DNA from: Polytrichum commune
Taxonomy: Eukaryota; Streptophyta; Polytrichopsida; Polytrichales; Polytrichaceae
DNA length: 21,169 nt
Assembly: GCA_950295325.1 (NCBI GenBank)
Contig: CATNTY010000056.1
Location: forward strand, 1 to 21,169
Direction of reading: 5' to 3'
Under the pieces are notes generated by a model. That model searched no databases. It saw only the letters and a program-made list of their open reading frames with translations, and was not told the origin of the DNA. The position numbers were made by a program, and so were the translations under genes. Below are positions 1 to 14,582 of this stretch, one piece after another (position 1 is the first letter of the stretch; each line of letters begins with the position of its first letter).

Positions 1-4468
<4,468 letters not shown>

Positions 4469-5740
4469 GCCTCATGAGTCTGCACTCCTCCTGGATTCTA
4501 TAGTAGATCAATTTCCAACAACAACGGCAACAACAACAGAATCAACCTGCCGTCTAATCATCCAAGGAAGTTGAATGATAACTTGCATTCGAGGCTCGTA
4601 TTGGATCCACTGTATATATTTCCCAACTGACCTCTACCAAAGGTTCAGATGCACTTGGACATGATATCGCTATGATAAGGCGTGATTTCGAATTCCAGAG
4701 TACATAAGTTTAGGTCGGGTTCAATTGGCCAAGGTGCATCAACCTCGCAGCGTCCACCAAAACGACGCTATATATCTGGCCGTCTTTCAAATTCATCATC
4801 TCAATGTTGAGGATTGTCGAATACGTAATCTTGTGGATACTACTTAAATGTAGGAACCATAGAAAGTTGTTATGGTTACTGGTGAATGTCTCTCAGAACT
4901 CTCGCCATGATCTCTAACTTTCCATCCAAGATATTTCGGGAACAGTGGATCACCATCCTCTTGTGAAACCTGATGACATCAATTAGGGATACCTTCGTCG
5001 AGGGCCTCTCGTCCCCCAACCAAGAAGGCAGCGCATCCCCGGACTGTCTAATCAACAACTACGGAAGCTTCACGTGCTCCTAACACACTCCCGTAATAGA
5101 GTGAATTCCGCGAACCCCGCGCATGGCTACAAGCGGTCAAACTCCTACACGAAAACGCCTACTACAGGTCGGTTGAGAGGAGACCTTAGGCACTCTCTGA
5201 CGCCATTGGTCCTCATCGGTTCCCATTGGTCATTGAGAAATGACCACGACGTCCAAACAAATGCTCAAAGCGACAATCTTCTCTCTTCTTAAGTAGTAAG
5301 AAGTTTCTATTATCTCTGACCGTCGCAACCCTGAATCACTGGATGCACTTCCAAACCCCAATTCGTCCATCACATGCACGTGTCCAAACCTTGGCCCGCC
5401 CGTAGCGTACTCGAATCCCCATGGAAAAACCCCTGTCGCCCCTCAAAATGACCGCAAAGGCGAGAAGAACATTATTGTATTTGGCGGGGAAAGAGCAGTG
5501 GAGAATCGCGGCCGTGGATCAGGGAAGGAGAGAACCGGAGAGCGGCATGGCAGGGTGCGGAGGCGCAGGCAGGTTTTCGGAGGGGGCTGTCCGGGGGCAG
5601 AGACAAAGGCCCCTAACCGTTAGACCAGACATACCACCTGGCACAGTCCCACGTGGCGTGATATTCCACCCTGGCGAGCACGTCGATCGTCGATCTGCAA
5701 CTGCATCCGACGGCTGCTGAGATGAGCACGTGATTGATAG
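4469..5740 (-). promoter_or_regulatory. Upstream region with G-boxes and CCAAT boxes
   Basis: CACGTG occurs at 5071-5076, 5377-5382, 5650-5655 and 5727-5732. CCAAT on the minus strand occurs at 5205-5209 and 5225-5229, exactly 20 bp apart. AT-rich TATATA-type stretches lie near 4613-4620 and 4769-4776. A GC-rich block spans about 5440-5720. In plants, G-boxes bind bZIP and bHLH factors in light and ABA responses, and CCAAT binds NF-Y. That this region drives the minus-strand gene starting at 4468 is inference; a transcript on the plus strand could also begin here. Confidence 0.4.
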
Positions 5741-6809
5741 ATTTTTGAAACAATTGCTAATGGAATTTCTTCTTATTAAGGTAGACGTCTGTTATTCAGA
5801 TACTTGTCTCTCTGCACCCACTTGTCATTCGATATGAAACGCTCAATTAGGGAGAGCGAGATAATTAGCAAACCCGAATCGTGCCCATCGCCAATGGCCT
5901 CACAATCTTCAGAACTCATATGAATATCTTATTTATTATCAAAGTGAAGATTCTCGTGCTCACTAAATGGTCATATAAGACTCCCCCAATTACGTTGACT
6001 ATGGAGCATAGAATGACTAGTATATGTTGAGTATGTAGTTCAATTCCATTTTAACACATTTTGTTTGGTATCCATTCTTAGATCCACATTCAACCACAAA
6101 CGCAAATATAACTGTCCACTTTATTGCTATATTGGGCTTTCCACATGTCTACCTTATGGTGTGTGGCCTTATTGTACTGTGGGCACTTTCAATCCCAGAG
6201 ACAAGAGTCCTACCATCATAATCACACAGCAGTAAATGGTCCACCCATCTTCAACCGATGCAAAATTATCAAATTGTAATGAAGCGCTATCTATATGATA
6301 AAAGAACTCCATACATCTACTAAAATTTTAAACCAAAGCAAAATGATCATCCTCAATAATACATCCATAAAGAAACTTCAACAATGAAATATCTACAAGT
6401 TGCAGAGTTTTGAGGAAGCTTTATTGACAACATGAAACTCATACCCATATTGTTAAGAATTCAAGGAGGTCTTTTGATTGTCTTGTAGTTGGAGAAAAAT
6501 GACAAAGCATGATGGAATTAGGTCGATCTTATGTGATAATTTAATTCTAGGGAGGGAGACAGATAATCCTCAGCAAAAATGACAGACAACCAGAAACTAA
6601 TTTCCTCCACCTAATTACAGCTACTGTATGTAACAGATAGAATCACAAAATAAGTATTGAAAGGGAGCTCAAGAATGCAAGGTACAATCCAAAAGCAATG
6701 GTCGGTTCGCAAACTGCAACCTAAATTACACGAGATAGTAAGTATTTACAACAATACTCTTGGTCATCATTGACCACATACCTCCCCGTCCAAGAGTTTG
6801 TGGATATGA
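5741..6809. other. Intergenic / 3' flank of the hydrolase gene
   Basis: AT-rich DNA without convincing coding frames. On the minus strand, an AATAAA at 6420-6425 is a possible polyadenylation signal about 385 nt past the hydrolase stop. About 5915-5990 resembles the last 65 bases of the window (see repeat entry). Nothing else was identified. Confidence 0.4.
5915..5990 (+). repeat. Dispersed repeat matching the window end
   Basis: Shares CTCATATG, TCAAAGTGAAGAT and a following CTAAATGGTCATATAAGACT-like block with 21075-21155. It lies between the two genes. The boundaries are approximate. Confidence 0.5.
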
Positions 6810-7118
6810 CTACGACACAAGGGATTGTCTGGAATCCTGGATTAAATTTCGGACTACACCATCTGCAAACCCTGGATATGCATTCAGGAAATGGCCATAA
6901 CCCGGAAGTTCATGGTATGTGACCCATGGTAAGCTGCGAGCAACATGGCGTTGTAAAGCAACAGGAACAAGGTAGTCCTCTGTTCCTTGATATATGTGCA
7001 CAGGGATTTCAAAGGGATTCTCTAAAGACATGGGAGTAAATGGCCAGTTTGAAAACATCACCATTACATCCCTATATTTGGATTCGAAGTCACCTTGCTG
7101 TGTTGACTCTTTCCAATG
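6810..7118 (-). CDS. Hydrolase exon 4 (Asp and His exon)
   Basis: Acceptor TTTGTGCAG|CATTGG at 7118; stop TAG at 6810-6812. It carries the remaining catalytic residues in GTEDYLVP and YHELPGYGHF. The sequence STQQGDFES followed by a W-P-F stretch is the usual start of this region in plant relatives. Intron 3 (7119-7336) is 218 nt and phase 0. Confidence 0.92.
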   Translation of the reverse strand, partial: HWKESTQQGDFESKYRDVMVMFSNWPFTPMSLENPFEIPVHIYQGTEDYLVPVALQRHVARSLPWVTYHELPGYGHFLNAYPGFADGVVRNLIQDSRQSLVS

Positions 7119-10100
7119 CTGCACAAAGAACAAAAAGATTTTGAAATAAGCAGTCTTCATATGATATTCCAAAAAAAGACAAGCAAACGAACAAGCAAAC
7201 AGACTACTAACTTGAATAAGACATCCCCATGAAATTAAAGCGCATCCATTGGATGAGCTGCACGAAAATCACCCTGCACCTTCTGAGGCTACATGTCTAA
7301 AATACAATATGAAGCACACATGTATTTATCAAGTACCTCAAGGGGAGCCGAAGTTGCCAATTTCTTTATTATCTCTTGGTCCTTTTGATTGAAGTTCTTA
7401 ATTCCCCCTTTGCTATTGATACTTGATTTTGGGAACCAAGTCTGGGTCATATACCAGTTCAGCAGTGCTGGAAAGTAATGGGCAACCCTCAAAGTAATCT
7501 TGTCCCCTATTCTCTGGGTGTCCCATGCCTCTTTCACATCAGCTGAGGGGCATCCTGGCCACCAAAAGTTCACTGCAGGAGCAGCGAAAGCAATCCCTGC
7601 AAGTCTCTCTGGTTTGTATTTAATCAAACCCCAACCAGTATAGCCTCCTATTGAGGTTGCAATGACATAAAATTTGGGCCCCAAAGCTAGCCCATTTGCC
7701 AGGTCTTCAACATCCTCTAGATCTGATTTAATAGACCGCTTTGGATTTGGATCACTTTGTCCATATCCAGATCTGTCAAAAGACACAATGTAAAGACCAA
7801 GCTCCTCAACAACTTCCTGCAAGGCCAAACATTTGTCTCAGTCTATACAACACAAATCAAACTATTAGGCAAACAAGCAACTTTGAAATGATTCAACTTC
7901 ATCAAGAAGTAGGTGGGCTGTGTTGCTGCAAACATTCTAGGCCCATCATCTTAAGATATTGCTACATAATCCATATATGATTATTACTAACAAGCTAAGT
8001 GAAGGGGTAGAAGTTCTCAAGTTCCACATAAAAAGTATGATGCAGAAAGGATTACAATATTGAGCAGCCCTAATATCTGCCTGAATCTTAGGCCTCCAAT
8101 TTCCTACCTTTTGTACATTGCAGGAATGTATAGCATCCTTTTTGTTCTCATCAAGAATGATCTTTAAATGCTTTCTCAAGCAGATCAATCATCGGCTATG
8201 TCCAGTATCTGTTGCAATGCGACCTGCTAGTCCCAGTAGCAGGTCGAATCACAACAAATACCTAGTTGCTAACTGCATATACGACAAGACCACTAACCAC
8301 AGAAAACAACAGCACCAAAGTAGTACACCCACCTTGGAGACAGGGAAAGTGAGATGTCGGGATCCACCCATTCCATGAATGTGAATTATGTTGTGCTTTG
8401 CAGATTCTCGTTCACCAACTTCTTTGTAAGCTATGTGGCGACCATCCCGCGTTTCAATTCGAGGAGCAGTTACTTGAGGGCCACCAGGGCTGTTCAGAAC
8501 CTTCACAGGAGGTGGAGTGATCACCTTATAAACCAATCCCCCGACCACAGCTCCCAAAATCAGGACAAATTTCCGTAGCAGGCCTGCACAATCCAGTACT
8601 CAACTGTCAGAGTTGAATACCAAGAGAATCGATCTATATCTCTCAGAAAAAAAATGCATCAACCCAGGGTACTAAGATCAATCCACTGCGTTCACAGGAC
8701 GACCAAAGGGTTGTGAAATCATATTCTGCTCACTAAATACCGGAGAACATGCTAAGGATATGCACTAGTAACAGCTGTGAACTCCCTTAAAGACATTGGA
8801 CTTTCATTGATTGCACCTGGCCTTTTCTATGAGCCCTATGGATAATCCACTACCTGCTTCCTGCTTTTCAATGCAGCTGCTCAAATTTAGATGTGAATTG
8901 GTTCTCAGCTTCGTGTACTAACTTCTGCTTACCTTCAAGACTGTCACTCCACAACATATGTCTCCAACGAAAGCCTTCATAAAAGGATGAAAGCTAAACA
9001 TGGCGACCAAAAAACTTAAACCTGGCTTGAAAGAATGTTACTTCAGCTGAGGTCCATTAGGTATTGCTCCTCTACTAAATTTCATCATATCATACAAAGT
9101 CTCAACTGATTGTAGACATAATAACATGAACTTGCGCACTGAATTACACTATTAGGACAATCGGAGGTGAATAAGCATAATCTTCCCTTGCAGTCCATAC
9201 ATCCTTTCTGCTGGGCAATTCGGCGAGTTCTGTGGAGACAAGACCTGCTTCCTGATTCTAGACGCGTTTCAATACAGCAGCTCAAATTTAGAAGTGAATC
9301 CGTTCTCAGCTTCATGCCCTGCTTACCTTGAAGACTGTCACCCACAAATATGTTTCCACGAAAGCATGAAAGCTAAACATGGAGACTGAAAAAATAGAAC
9401 ATACTTCAGAAGCATATCACACAGGTTAACGACCCTAAGTAAGCCCGGTCTAGTTGAAGTACTTTAGGTAGTGCTCGTCTCCCGAGCCTTATCACTCCAT
9501 ACCATGTCTTCACAAATTGTAACATGACAAACAAGGCCTTGCACATTTGTCATCTACCTGGATTACACCCATTAGGACCATCGGAGGCGCAGAAGCGAAA
9601 TCTTCTCTTGCAATCCTAGTTTCAATACGGCTGCTCAAATTTAAAAGTGAATCCGTTCTCAACGTCATGTCCTGGTTACCTTCAAGACTGTGACTCCACA
9701 AAATATGTCTCCATGAAAGACTGCAAGAATGCATGAGAGCTAACCATGGCGACTGAAAACTAAAAGTAGCTCGGAAGTATGTTACATCAGCTAACAACCT
9801 TAAGAAAGTGGCCCCGTTCCAGCTGAAGTACTTTAGGTCTTTCTTGTCTCCTAAAGCCTCATCACTCCATACCACGTGTTAACTGATTGTAGGCATGACA
9901 ACATGACCTTGCACATTGTCACCTACCTGAATTACACCATTACGACGATCGGAGGCGCAGAAGCGTAGACTTCTCTTGAAATCAATACACCCTACCTACG
10001 TGCTGGCCTTTTCGGCCAGCTCTGTGGATGCCCTATCTGCTTCTCTGATTCTAGACGCCTTTCAATACAGCTGCTCACATTTAGAAGTGAATGCGTTCGA

Positions 10101-10608
10101 GTGTCACTCCACAAAATATGTCTCCATGAAAGCCTGCGTGAAACCATGAAAGCTAAACATAGAGACTGAAAAACTAAATCCTACCTCGGAAGCATGTTAC
10201 GTCAGCTAAACGACCTTAAGGAAGTGCACCCGTTCCAGCTGTAGCACTTTAGGTATTGCTCGACTCTCAAAGCCTTATCGCTCCATACCACATCTTTAAC
10301 TGATTGTAGGCGCAACTCGAACGTGAGCTTTCACCGCTAGGACGATCGGAGGAGCAGAAGCGTGATCTTGTCTCGCAATCGAAACATCCTAGCTGTGTGT
10401 TGGCACTTTCGACCGACTGACCACATTGCTCTCGAAACAACGAAAAACCTGTAGCTATTCCATAAGCAAAGAAGAAAACCAAAACTAGGGAGCTGCTCGG
10501 ACCTGCATACACGGAAGTGGCCAGGCCACGCTTGGCACCATCTTTGCGAGTATGCGACCTTGCGGAAGCCGCTGAAATTCGGGGCTTCCTCCCCACTTCC
10601 ACCGCCAT
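6810..10608 (-). CDS. Membrane-anchored alpha/beta-hydrolase, four exons, predicted 381 aa
   Basis: The exons are 10503-10608, 8333-8583, 7337-7816 and 6810-7118. Their phases agree (1, 0, 0) and the total is 382 codons including TAG. A hydrophobic segment near residues 41-57 (FVLILGAVVGGLVYKVI) suggests an N-terminal membrane anchor or targeting region. The fold motifs appear in order: HG of the oxyanion region (HIHGMGGSRH, about 103-112), VSFDRSGYGQSDPNPKR, the nucleophile elbow ATSIGG with Ser about 174, Asp about 327 in GTEDYLVP, and His about 355 in YHELPGYGH. This matches the plant alpha/beta-hydrolase superfamily proteins that carry DPNPKRS and LPW-YHE-GH signatures. Their substrates are mostly unknown, so none is assigned. 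The elbow begins with Ala instead of the usual Gly. Length is normal for the group. Confidence 0.88.
7337..7816 (-). CDS. Hydrolase exon 3 (nucleophile exon)
   Basis: 160 codons, phase 0 at both ends, from acceptor CTTGCAG|GAAGTT to donor CTTGAG|GTACTT. It begins EVVEELGLYIVSFDRSGYGQ and includes DPNPKRS and the ATSIGG elbow. It then covers the cap region, with APAVNFWWPG and LLNWYMTQTWFP. Confidence 0.93.
7817..8332 (-). other. Hydrolase intron 2
   Basis: 516 nt, GT-AG, phase 0. It contains a perfect 9-bp inverted repeat, CGACCTGCT at 8220-8228 and AGCAGGTCG at 8238-8246, with a 9-nt loop. No coding sequence was recognised in it. Confidence 0.8.
8333..8583 (-). CDS. Hydrolase exon 2 (membrane segment and oxyanion motif)
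   Basis: Acceptor GTGCAG|GCCTGC at 8583; donor CCAAG|GTGGGT at 8333. It encodes LLRKFVLILGAVVGGLVYKV, a Pro-rich linker, and the first hydrolase core strands ending HGMGGSRHLTFPVSK. An in-frame stop just upstream of the acceptor confirms that splicing is needed. Confidence 0.88.
8584..10502 (-). other. Hydrolase intron 1 (1.9 kb) filled with tandem repeats
   Basis: It runs from donor GTCCGA (10502) to acceptor TTGTGCAG (8584). About 8840-10400 consists of degenerate tandem copies (separate entry). A perfect 7-bp-arm hairpin, GCTGGCC-TTTTC-GGCCAGC, lies at 10002-10020 in one copy. No other gene was seen inside. Confidence 0.55.
8840..10400. repeat. Four degenerate tandem copies of a ~350-440-bp unit
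   Basis: The landmark CTCAAATTTA (last copy CTCACATTTA) recurs at 8880, 9281, 9634 and 10074, a spacing of 401, 353 and 440 bp. Each copy repeats the same order of motifs: CTGCTCAAATTTAGAAGTGA, then CACTCCACAAAATATGTCTC, AAAGCTAAACATGG, CACTCCATACCA, AACTGATTGTAGG and ATCGGAGG-GCAGAAGCG. Copies differ by many substitutions and small indels. A partial fifth start may be present around 10390-10420. The array fills most of the first hydrolase intron. Confidence 0.85.
10503..10608 (-). CDS. Hydrolase exon 1
   Basis: ATG at 10608 in the context AAGCCATGG. The exon has 35 codons plus one base, is basic and Ala/Ser-rich, and ends at GCAG|GTCCGA. The phase-1 end fits exon 2, completing a Gly codon. 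The donor is only moderate; an alternative phase-1 donor GATG|GTGCCA lies 34 nt earlier in the exon. The choice of first exon is therefore less certain than the other three. Confidence 0.6.
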
Positions 10609-11270
10609 GGCTTAAAAGTAAGCTCCGAGTGTCCCCCGCTGCTGCTTTGCTGTATACGTAAATAAACAACTACTAAGTTGCACAGCTCCAAGCTGTGCAG
10701 GAATATGCTTCCTCCTTTTCCTTCCCCCCTTTCTTCTTCCTTCTTCCCTCTTCCTCCTTAGATCAAGGACGCACGACCGTGATCGCCATAGCCATTTGTC
10801 TCTCCCCTGTTTGGAAGCTTTTGCTTGCACAGCTCCTGCAAGCTGACCTAACCTTCCAGTACCAGATTTTTAGGGTTAGCCCATGTCCATGTCCCATTCT
10901 TATTATGTGGGGGTTGGTTAAAGGTTCACATCCCATTTGCCACCCATGGTTCTAAGACACCACGTACATTCACACCACACAAATGATCATGTCGAAATGA
11001 TCATTCGGCATAAATTGATTTCAAGTTTTCAATAACTTGTCATGTGTCAATCTTCTATTACGTAGTCGAACATATATATTTTTTAAACAAATCCACACAT
11101 CACCTCTGGAAGATACTTATCTCAACACCAAAGTGCTCAACATGTTTATAAACTGCATCATCCTATTGTGTTGAGCACAGTGTTATCGAGGAGAAGGCTC
11201 AAAGTACCGTCCAGAAATGTCGCTCTTTGAGACAGCCACGTCGTCCTATGTTCCCCACGTTCCCTGATAG
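10609..11270 (-). promoter_or_regulatory. Upstream region of the hydrolase gene
   Basis: A 52-nt uninterrupted pyrimidine tract (plus strand) lies at 10708-10759, so it reads as GA-rich on the gene strand. A near-perfect hairpin, TGCACAGCT-CCA-AGCTGTGCA, is at 10679-10699. On the minus strand a CTAACCCTAAAA telo-box-like motif lies near 10868-10879. GA tracts and telo-boxes occur in plant 5' regions; their role here is inferred from position only. No clear TATA box was found. Confidence 0.4.
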
Positions 11271-11279
11271 CTCACATTA

Positions 11280-11995
11280 TTGGGGCTAGAGTCAGTTAGG
11301 GTTCCCGTTTTTGTGTTCATGGAGTCTTGCATCCACCAGCTGAACGAGGTGAACAAAAATCAATTGTGTCCTACAATATCCTCAAATACATCGAACAAGT
11401 GGCCTCCATGCACTTCAGGTAAGGATCTGTTCGCAGGGTTGCGAGTGGTACTCTCGGAGAGAGGCTTACTTACAAAGAGGATTGAAGAGGAGCTTAGTGA
11501 GGGTCTTCATTGTTGGAAGCTGGAGCAAACGTTTATGTACAACCAAATCTAATGACATCCATGTGAAAGTTGAAGATGTTGTGCAAGCCATAAGGCTTAA
11601 GTCGTTTAGAAAACCTTGGCCTCCATGGAAAGGAATCTCTCATCTGGTATGGGGCCATGCTTTCTTGGAAGTGTGCATTTTTTATGCCCAATGGAATTGT
11701 TGTCAAATTGGAGACCATGGTGTTGAAATTGGTGTTGAAATGGTATTGATGATTTTCAATTGGTACCATGTTCTTGTTATTTGGTCCAACCCTCCTTGTC
11801 CCTCATGTGCATCTAGAAGCGAGGTTGTGCCTTTGTCCATCCCTACGCAAACTACTTCGGTAGTTTTTTTTCTTCGCATTTCGCCCTCCTTGCCCAAAGA
11901 GTACTCAAAATGCTCCCATAAAAGAGAGCAAGGAGCGAGTATTTGTTATTTATTCCCAATGGAACATCATCTTCACCACTCGTGCTATTGAGTTC
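11280..11995 (+). other. Open frames of doubtful coding value
   Basis: Two overlapping plus-strand frames are open here: 11280-11552 (90 codons) and 11482-11991 (169 codons). The longer has a Cys/Trp/His-rich sequence, for example KSFRKPWPPWKGISHLVWGH, which I cannot place in a family. A good donor-like CAG|GTAAGG lies near 11419. It could be a decayed gene or transposon fragment, or chance. There are no conserved motifs. Confidence 0.2.
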
Positions 11996-12098
11996 AAACA
12001 AATAAGTATATCAAATACACATAGGCCAACACAATTGCATCAACAATTGAACCTAAAAGTATTGATGTGCATAAATTTTAGCAAATATTTTAGTCATA

Positions 12099-12455
12099 TT
12101 GCAACCTCGGGGGGGGGGTAGTCATTGGTTGGAGTAGCAATATACGTGCGAACAAATGATAGGGTATTTTAAAAACATGGGGGCTAAAAAATATAAATGG
12201 ACTTAAGAGTAATATAGGGTATCAAAAATGGCACTGGACATCTTTAAAGTACTATAGGGTATGGAATAATAGGTAATTTGGAATTATAAGTAACGCAAGC
12301 TATTTTTTATTAACCCAAAGTAGAAATTTACATAATGATAGCATGTGAAAAAAGAAGAGAATTGAAAGTAATACCCCCCTATAAAATAGTGGTTGTTCGC
12401 ACCTATATCCTTAACTTTTTAACACACTGCCCCCCCCCCCCCCCCGAGATTGCAA
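12099..12455. mobile_element. Inverted-repeat element (MITE-like) with G-runs in its ends
   Basis: The left end, TTGCAACCTC followed by 10 G, and the right end, the reverse complement of TTGCAATCTC followed by 16 G, are terminal inverted repeats. Similarity continues inward for about 60 bp and ends in a shared GTGCGAACAA (12146-12155 and 12393-12402). The total is 357 bp, with an AT-rich interior and no coding capacity. No clear target duplication was seen, so the superfamily is unknown. Confidence 0.65.
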
Positions 12456-12940
12456 CACGTGTGTTTTTGGTATCCATTCTCAACTACAAACCTTTTCACA
12501 TACCACGTCAAATTTAGATGGGTTAAGAAGAGCAACCACATAAGGCCCACATATCTAAACATGAGTTTATTTTCCTAGTGAAGTTGGAAGTAGTAAGGGG
12601 TCGAGGAAAAGAACTAACCATAAATATGACCATAACTATTTTGGAATGTACTACACTACGTATGTTATTTAGTGTCATATGGCATTTCATGTCACTATGA
12701 TAACTTTTTGGATGACACTTCTCATGAATAAGTGAACAAATATTTTCATGGATGATGGATGATAACTTTAAGTTCATGAATTGCCAAATTCCTACTTGCT
12801 CTTGTTTAATTGCCCACTCTTCTCTAGGTTGCGCCGTCTCCACCCTATCGAGTCCTCCTTTCGTAGTTTGCTTGAGAGTTTGCTTATAGATTCCACTTTT
12901 ATTGTTGGATTTGATTATATAGTTCTAGTCTCATGGTGAG
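12456..12940. other. Intergenic, no feature recognised
   Basis: AT-rich. Short open frames on both strands lack codon bias or known motifs. One ATTTAGTGT motif occurs at 12667-12675. Confidence 0.3.
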
Positions 12941-12949
12941 TATGAGGAG

Positions 12950-13500
12950 TTCATACAAGAGGAAGGTTGCCATTGAAGGATTAAGCTTGTAGAATCATCG
13001 GTTCTAATATATGTAGTACTCCTATGCTTGTGGCTAGTGCATTTGATGATCATTCATAATAGACTCAGTCTATGGTTTAGAGTTTGGGCTTGGGTTTGAC
13101 TTTTGTGTTAGGTTAATCCCACTCTTTCATGCTTGAGGGACTTGGGACATTTGGCGATTAGAAGTGCACACAAGAGAATGCTAATGTTGAATGATTAAGT
13201 TTGTAGACTCGTTGATTTGGGTTTGCGTCTAGGTTTGATTTTTAGTGTTGGGTTTATCCAATATTTCACGATTGTGACTGGAGTGAATAAGTTTCCATAC
13301 TCATTGGTCTAGTGTTGGGTTCGGTTTTGGGTTGAAGTATGTTGGCTTAACCAAGTAGTTTCATGCTTGTGGTTGAGGCATTCAACAATCATTTGTAGAT
13401 TCGATGCTTTGGTTTTGGTTTAGGGTTTAGGTATGATTTCAGTGTTGGCATAATCCAATGGTTTCATGCTTGTGGAACTCGGGGTGATTGCGTTTGCAAA
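12950..13500. repeat. Degenerate ~100-140-bp tandem repeat, G/T-rich
   Basis: A CATGCTTGTGG-like landmark recurs near 13023, 13128, 13267 (diverged), 13361 and 13464. Each copy runs through a TTTGGGTTTAGG-type G/T stretch and GTGTTGG-TTAATCCAA before the next landmark. One copy has two telomere-like units, TTTAGGGTTTAGG, near 13417-13430. About five copies, strongly diverged. Confidence 0.65.
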
Positions 13501-14425
13501 CTCATACATTTGGCAATATTTGGAAATGGAGAGGGCAACGGATGCTTCAAGCTTTGAAATCCATGCCAATCATTGAAACAAACTTTGGTATATTGTGCAC
13601 CCTAACATTTATGTAATGAAATAATGTCATGGATGAGTGAATTTGGATGAAAAATCTTTCGGTTAGTGAAAGTAATTGTGACACTATAGATTTATAATCC
13701 CAAAAAATCTACAAGGAATGACAAATAATGTTGCGTTAACATTTAGTGTTGGTGGCACTAGACTGTGGATCACAAATAGTACTAAATAAGACAACTATAA
13801 ATTGGTGACATTGAATACCACATTTAGTGTACTTTCCCCCAAAACAATATGAGGAAATAGCATTTGGAATCAACTGGAAAGAGGTAATTATCGCAGACGC
13901 AACATACCTCTCATCCATCCAATGTAAAAACTTGACCCCTGTAAAATTCATGGTTGATTCATCTCAAATGACATGGACTAGGTTAATTTGCAACCCTCGT
14001 ATGCAATATTGCCCTCTCTCCGAATCAACTAGGTTGTTTATGGTGAAGATTTTGATATGTAAAGCACATATTATAAAAAGTAATGAAAGCAAGGAGCAGT
14101 CGAAGGTTGTTTGATTACATTACATTGCATTGCATTGAAGAGGGATGTTGTTGCCGACTAATTATTTATTAGGTACATGTATGTGTATTCCTTTCATTAT
14201 ATTACTTAATCAAATTTGTATGTTGGATGGGGTTGGGAATGAGCAAGATTATATTTGGAATTATACTATGTTTCTTCTCACAACTGCACTGACAGATTCA
14301 CACTAAAAAACGCAAGTGAAGTAGTGTAGTGATGTTATTAGAATGGAACGGCTGGTAGTAGTTGAATAATGGTATGTTCGCCAATACTGACTCAACAACT
14401 TGATCTCAACAACGAACGCAGACAA
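13501..14425. other. Intergenic with CACTA-type motifs
   Basis: Contains TTTAGTGT at 13742 and 13820 and CACTAAAAAACGCAAGTG at 14303. A small ATTAC/ATTGC-type repeat lies at about 14113-14140. The open frames at 13736-13951 and 13827-14114 are antisense to each other and show no motif. Confidence 0.35.
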
Positions 14426-14432
14426 CCAACTA

Positions 14433-14582
14433 CTAGTTGCAGATGAACCGGTTGAGTTTGAGAAATAACCAGTTGAAGTTTAAGACTTTAGGAAAATAAC
14501 CGTTCATTTTAGGGGAATCTATGGAAACATAGTTCGCAATTGATAGAGAAAACCGAAAAATCACATCATGTAACCGGTTGGG
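14433..14582 (+). repeat. Dispersed repeat, copy 1
   Basis: It aligns with 19111-19253 in the same orientation. Both start CTAGTT-AGATGAACCGGTTGAG, continue AAATAA-GTT-AA-TTCAAGACTT-like and AAAATTACCG-like stretches, and end near CATGTAA-CG. The two copies are diverged. The outer boundaries are not defined. Confidence 0.6.

Noticed and set aside
5421-5720. 99-codon plus-strand frame in the GC-rich block
   Set aside because: GC-rich DNA has few stops by chance. No motif, no splice context, and composition unlike a plant protein. More likely promoter or leader DNA.
8840-10400. CRISPR-like array in the hydrolase intron
   Set aside because: Units are 350-440 bp and degenerate along their whole length, with no short identical repeats and unique spacers. 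The genome is plant.
10267-10502. Continuation of the first hydrolase frame past 10503 as protein
   Set aside because: The frame runs into intron repeat sequence. Splicing at 10503 gives a phase match to exon 2 and the known fold.
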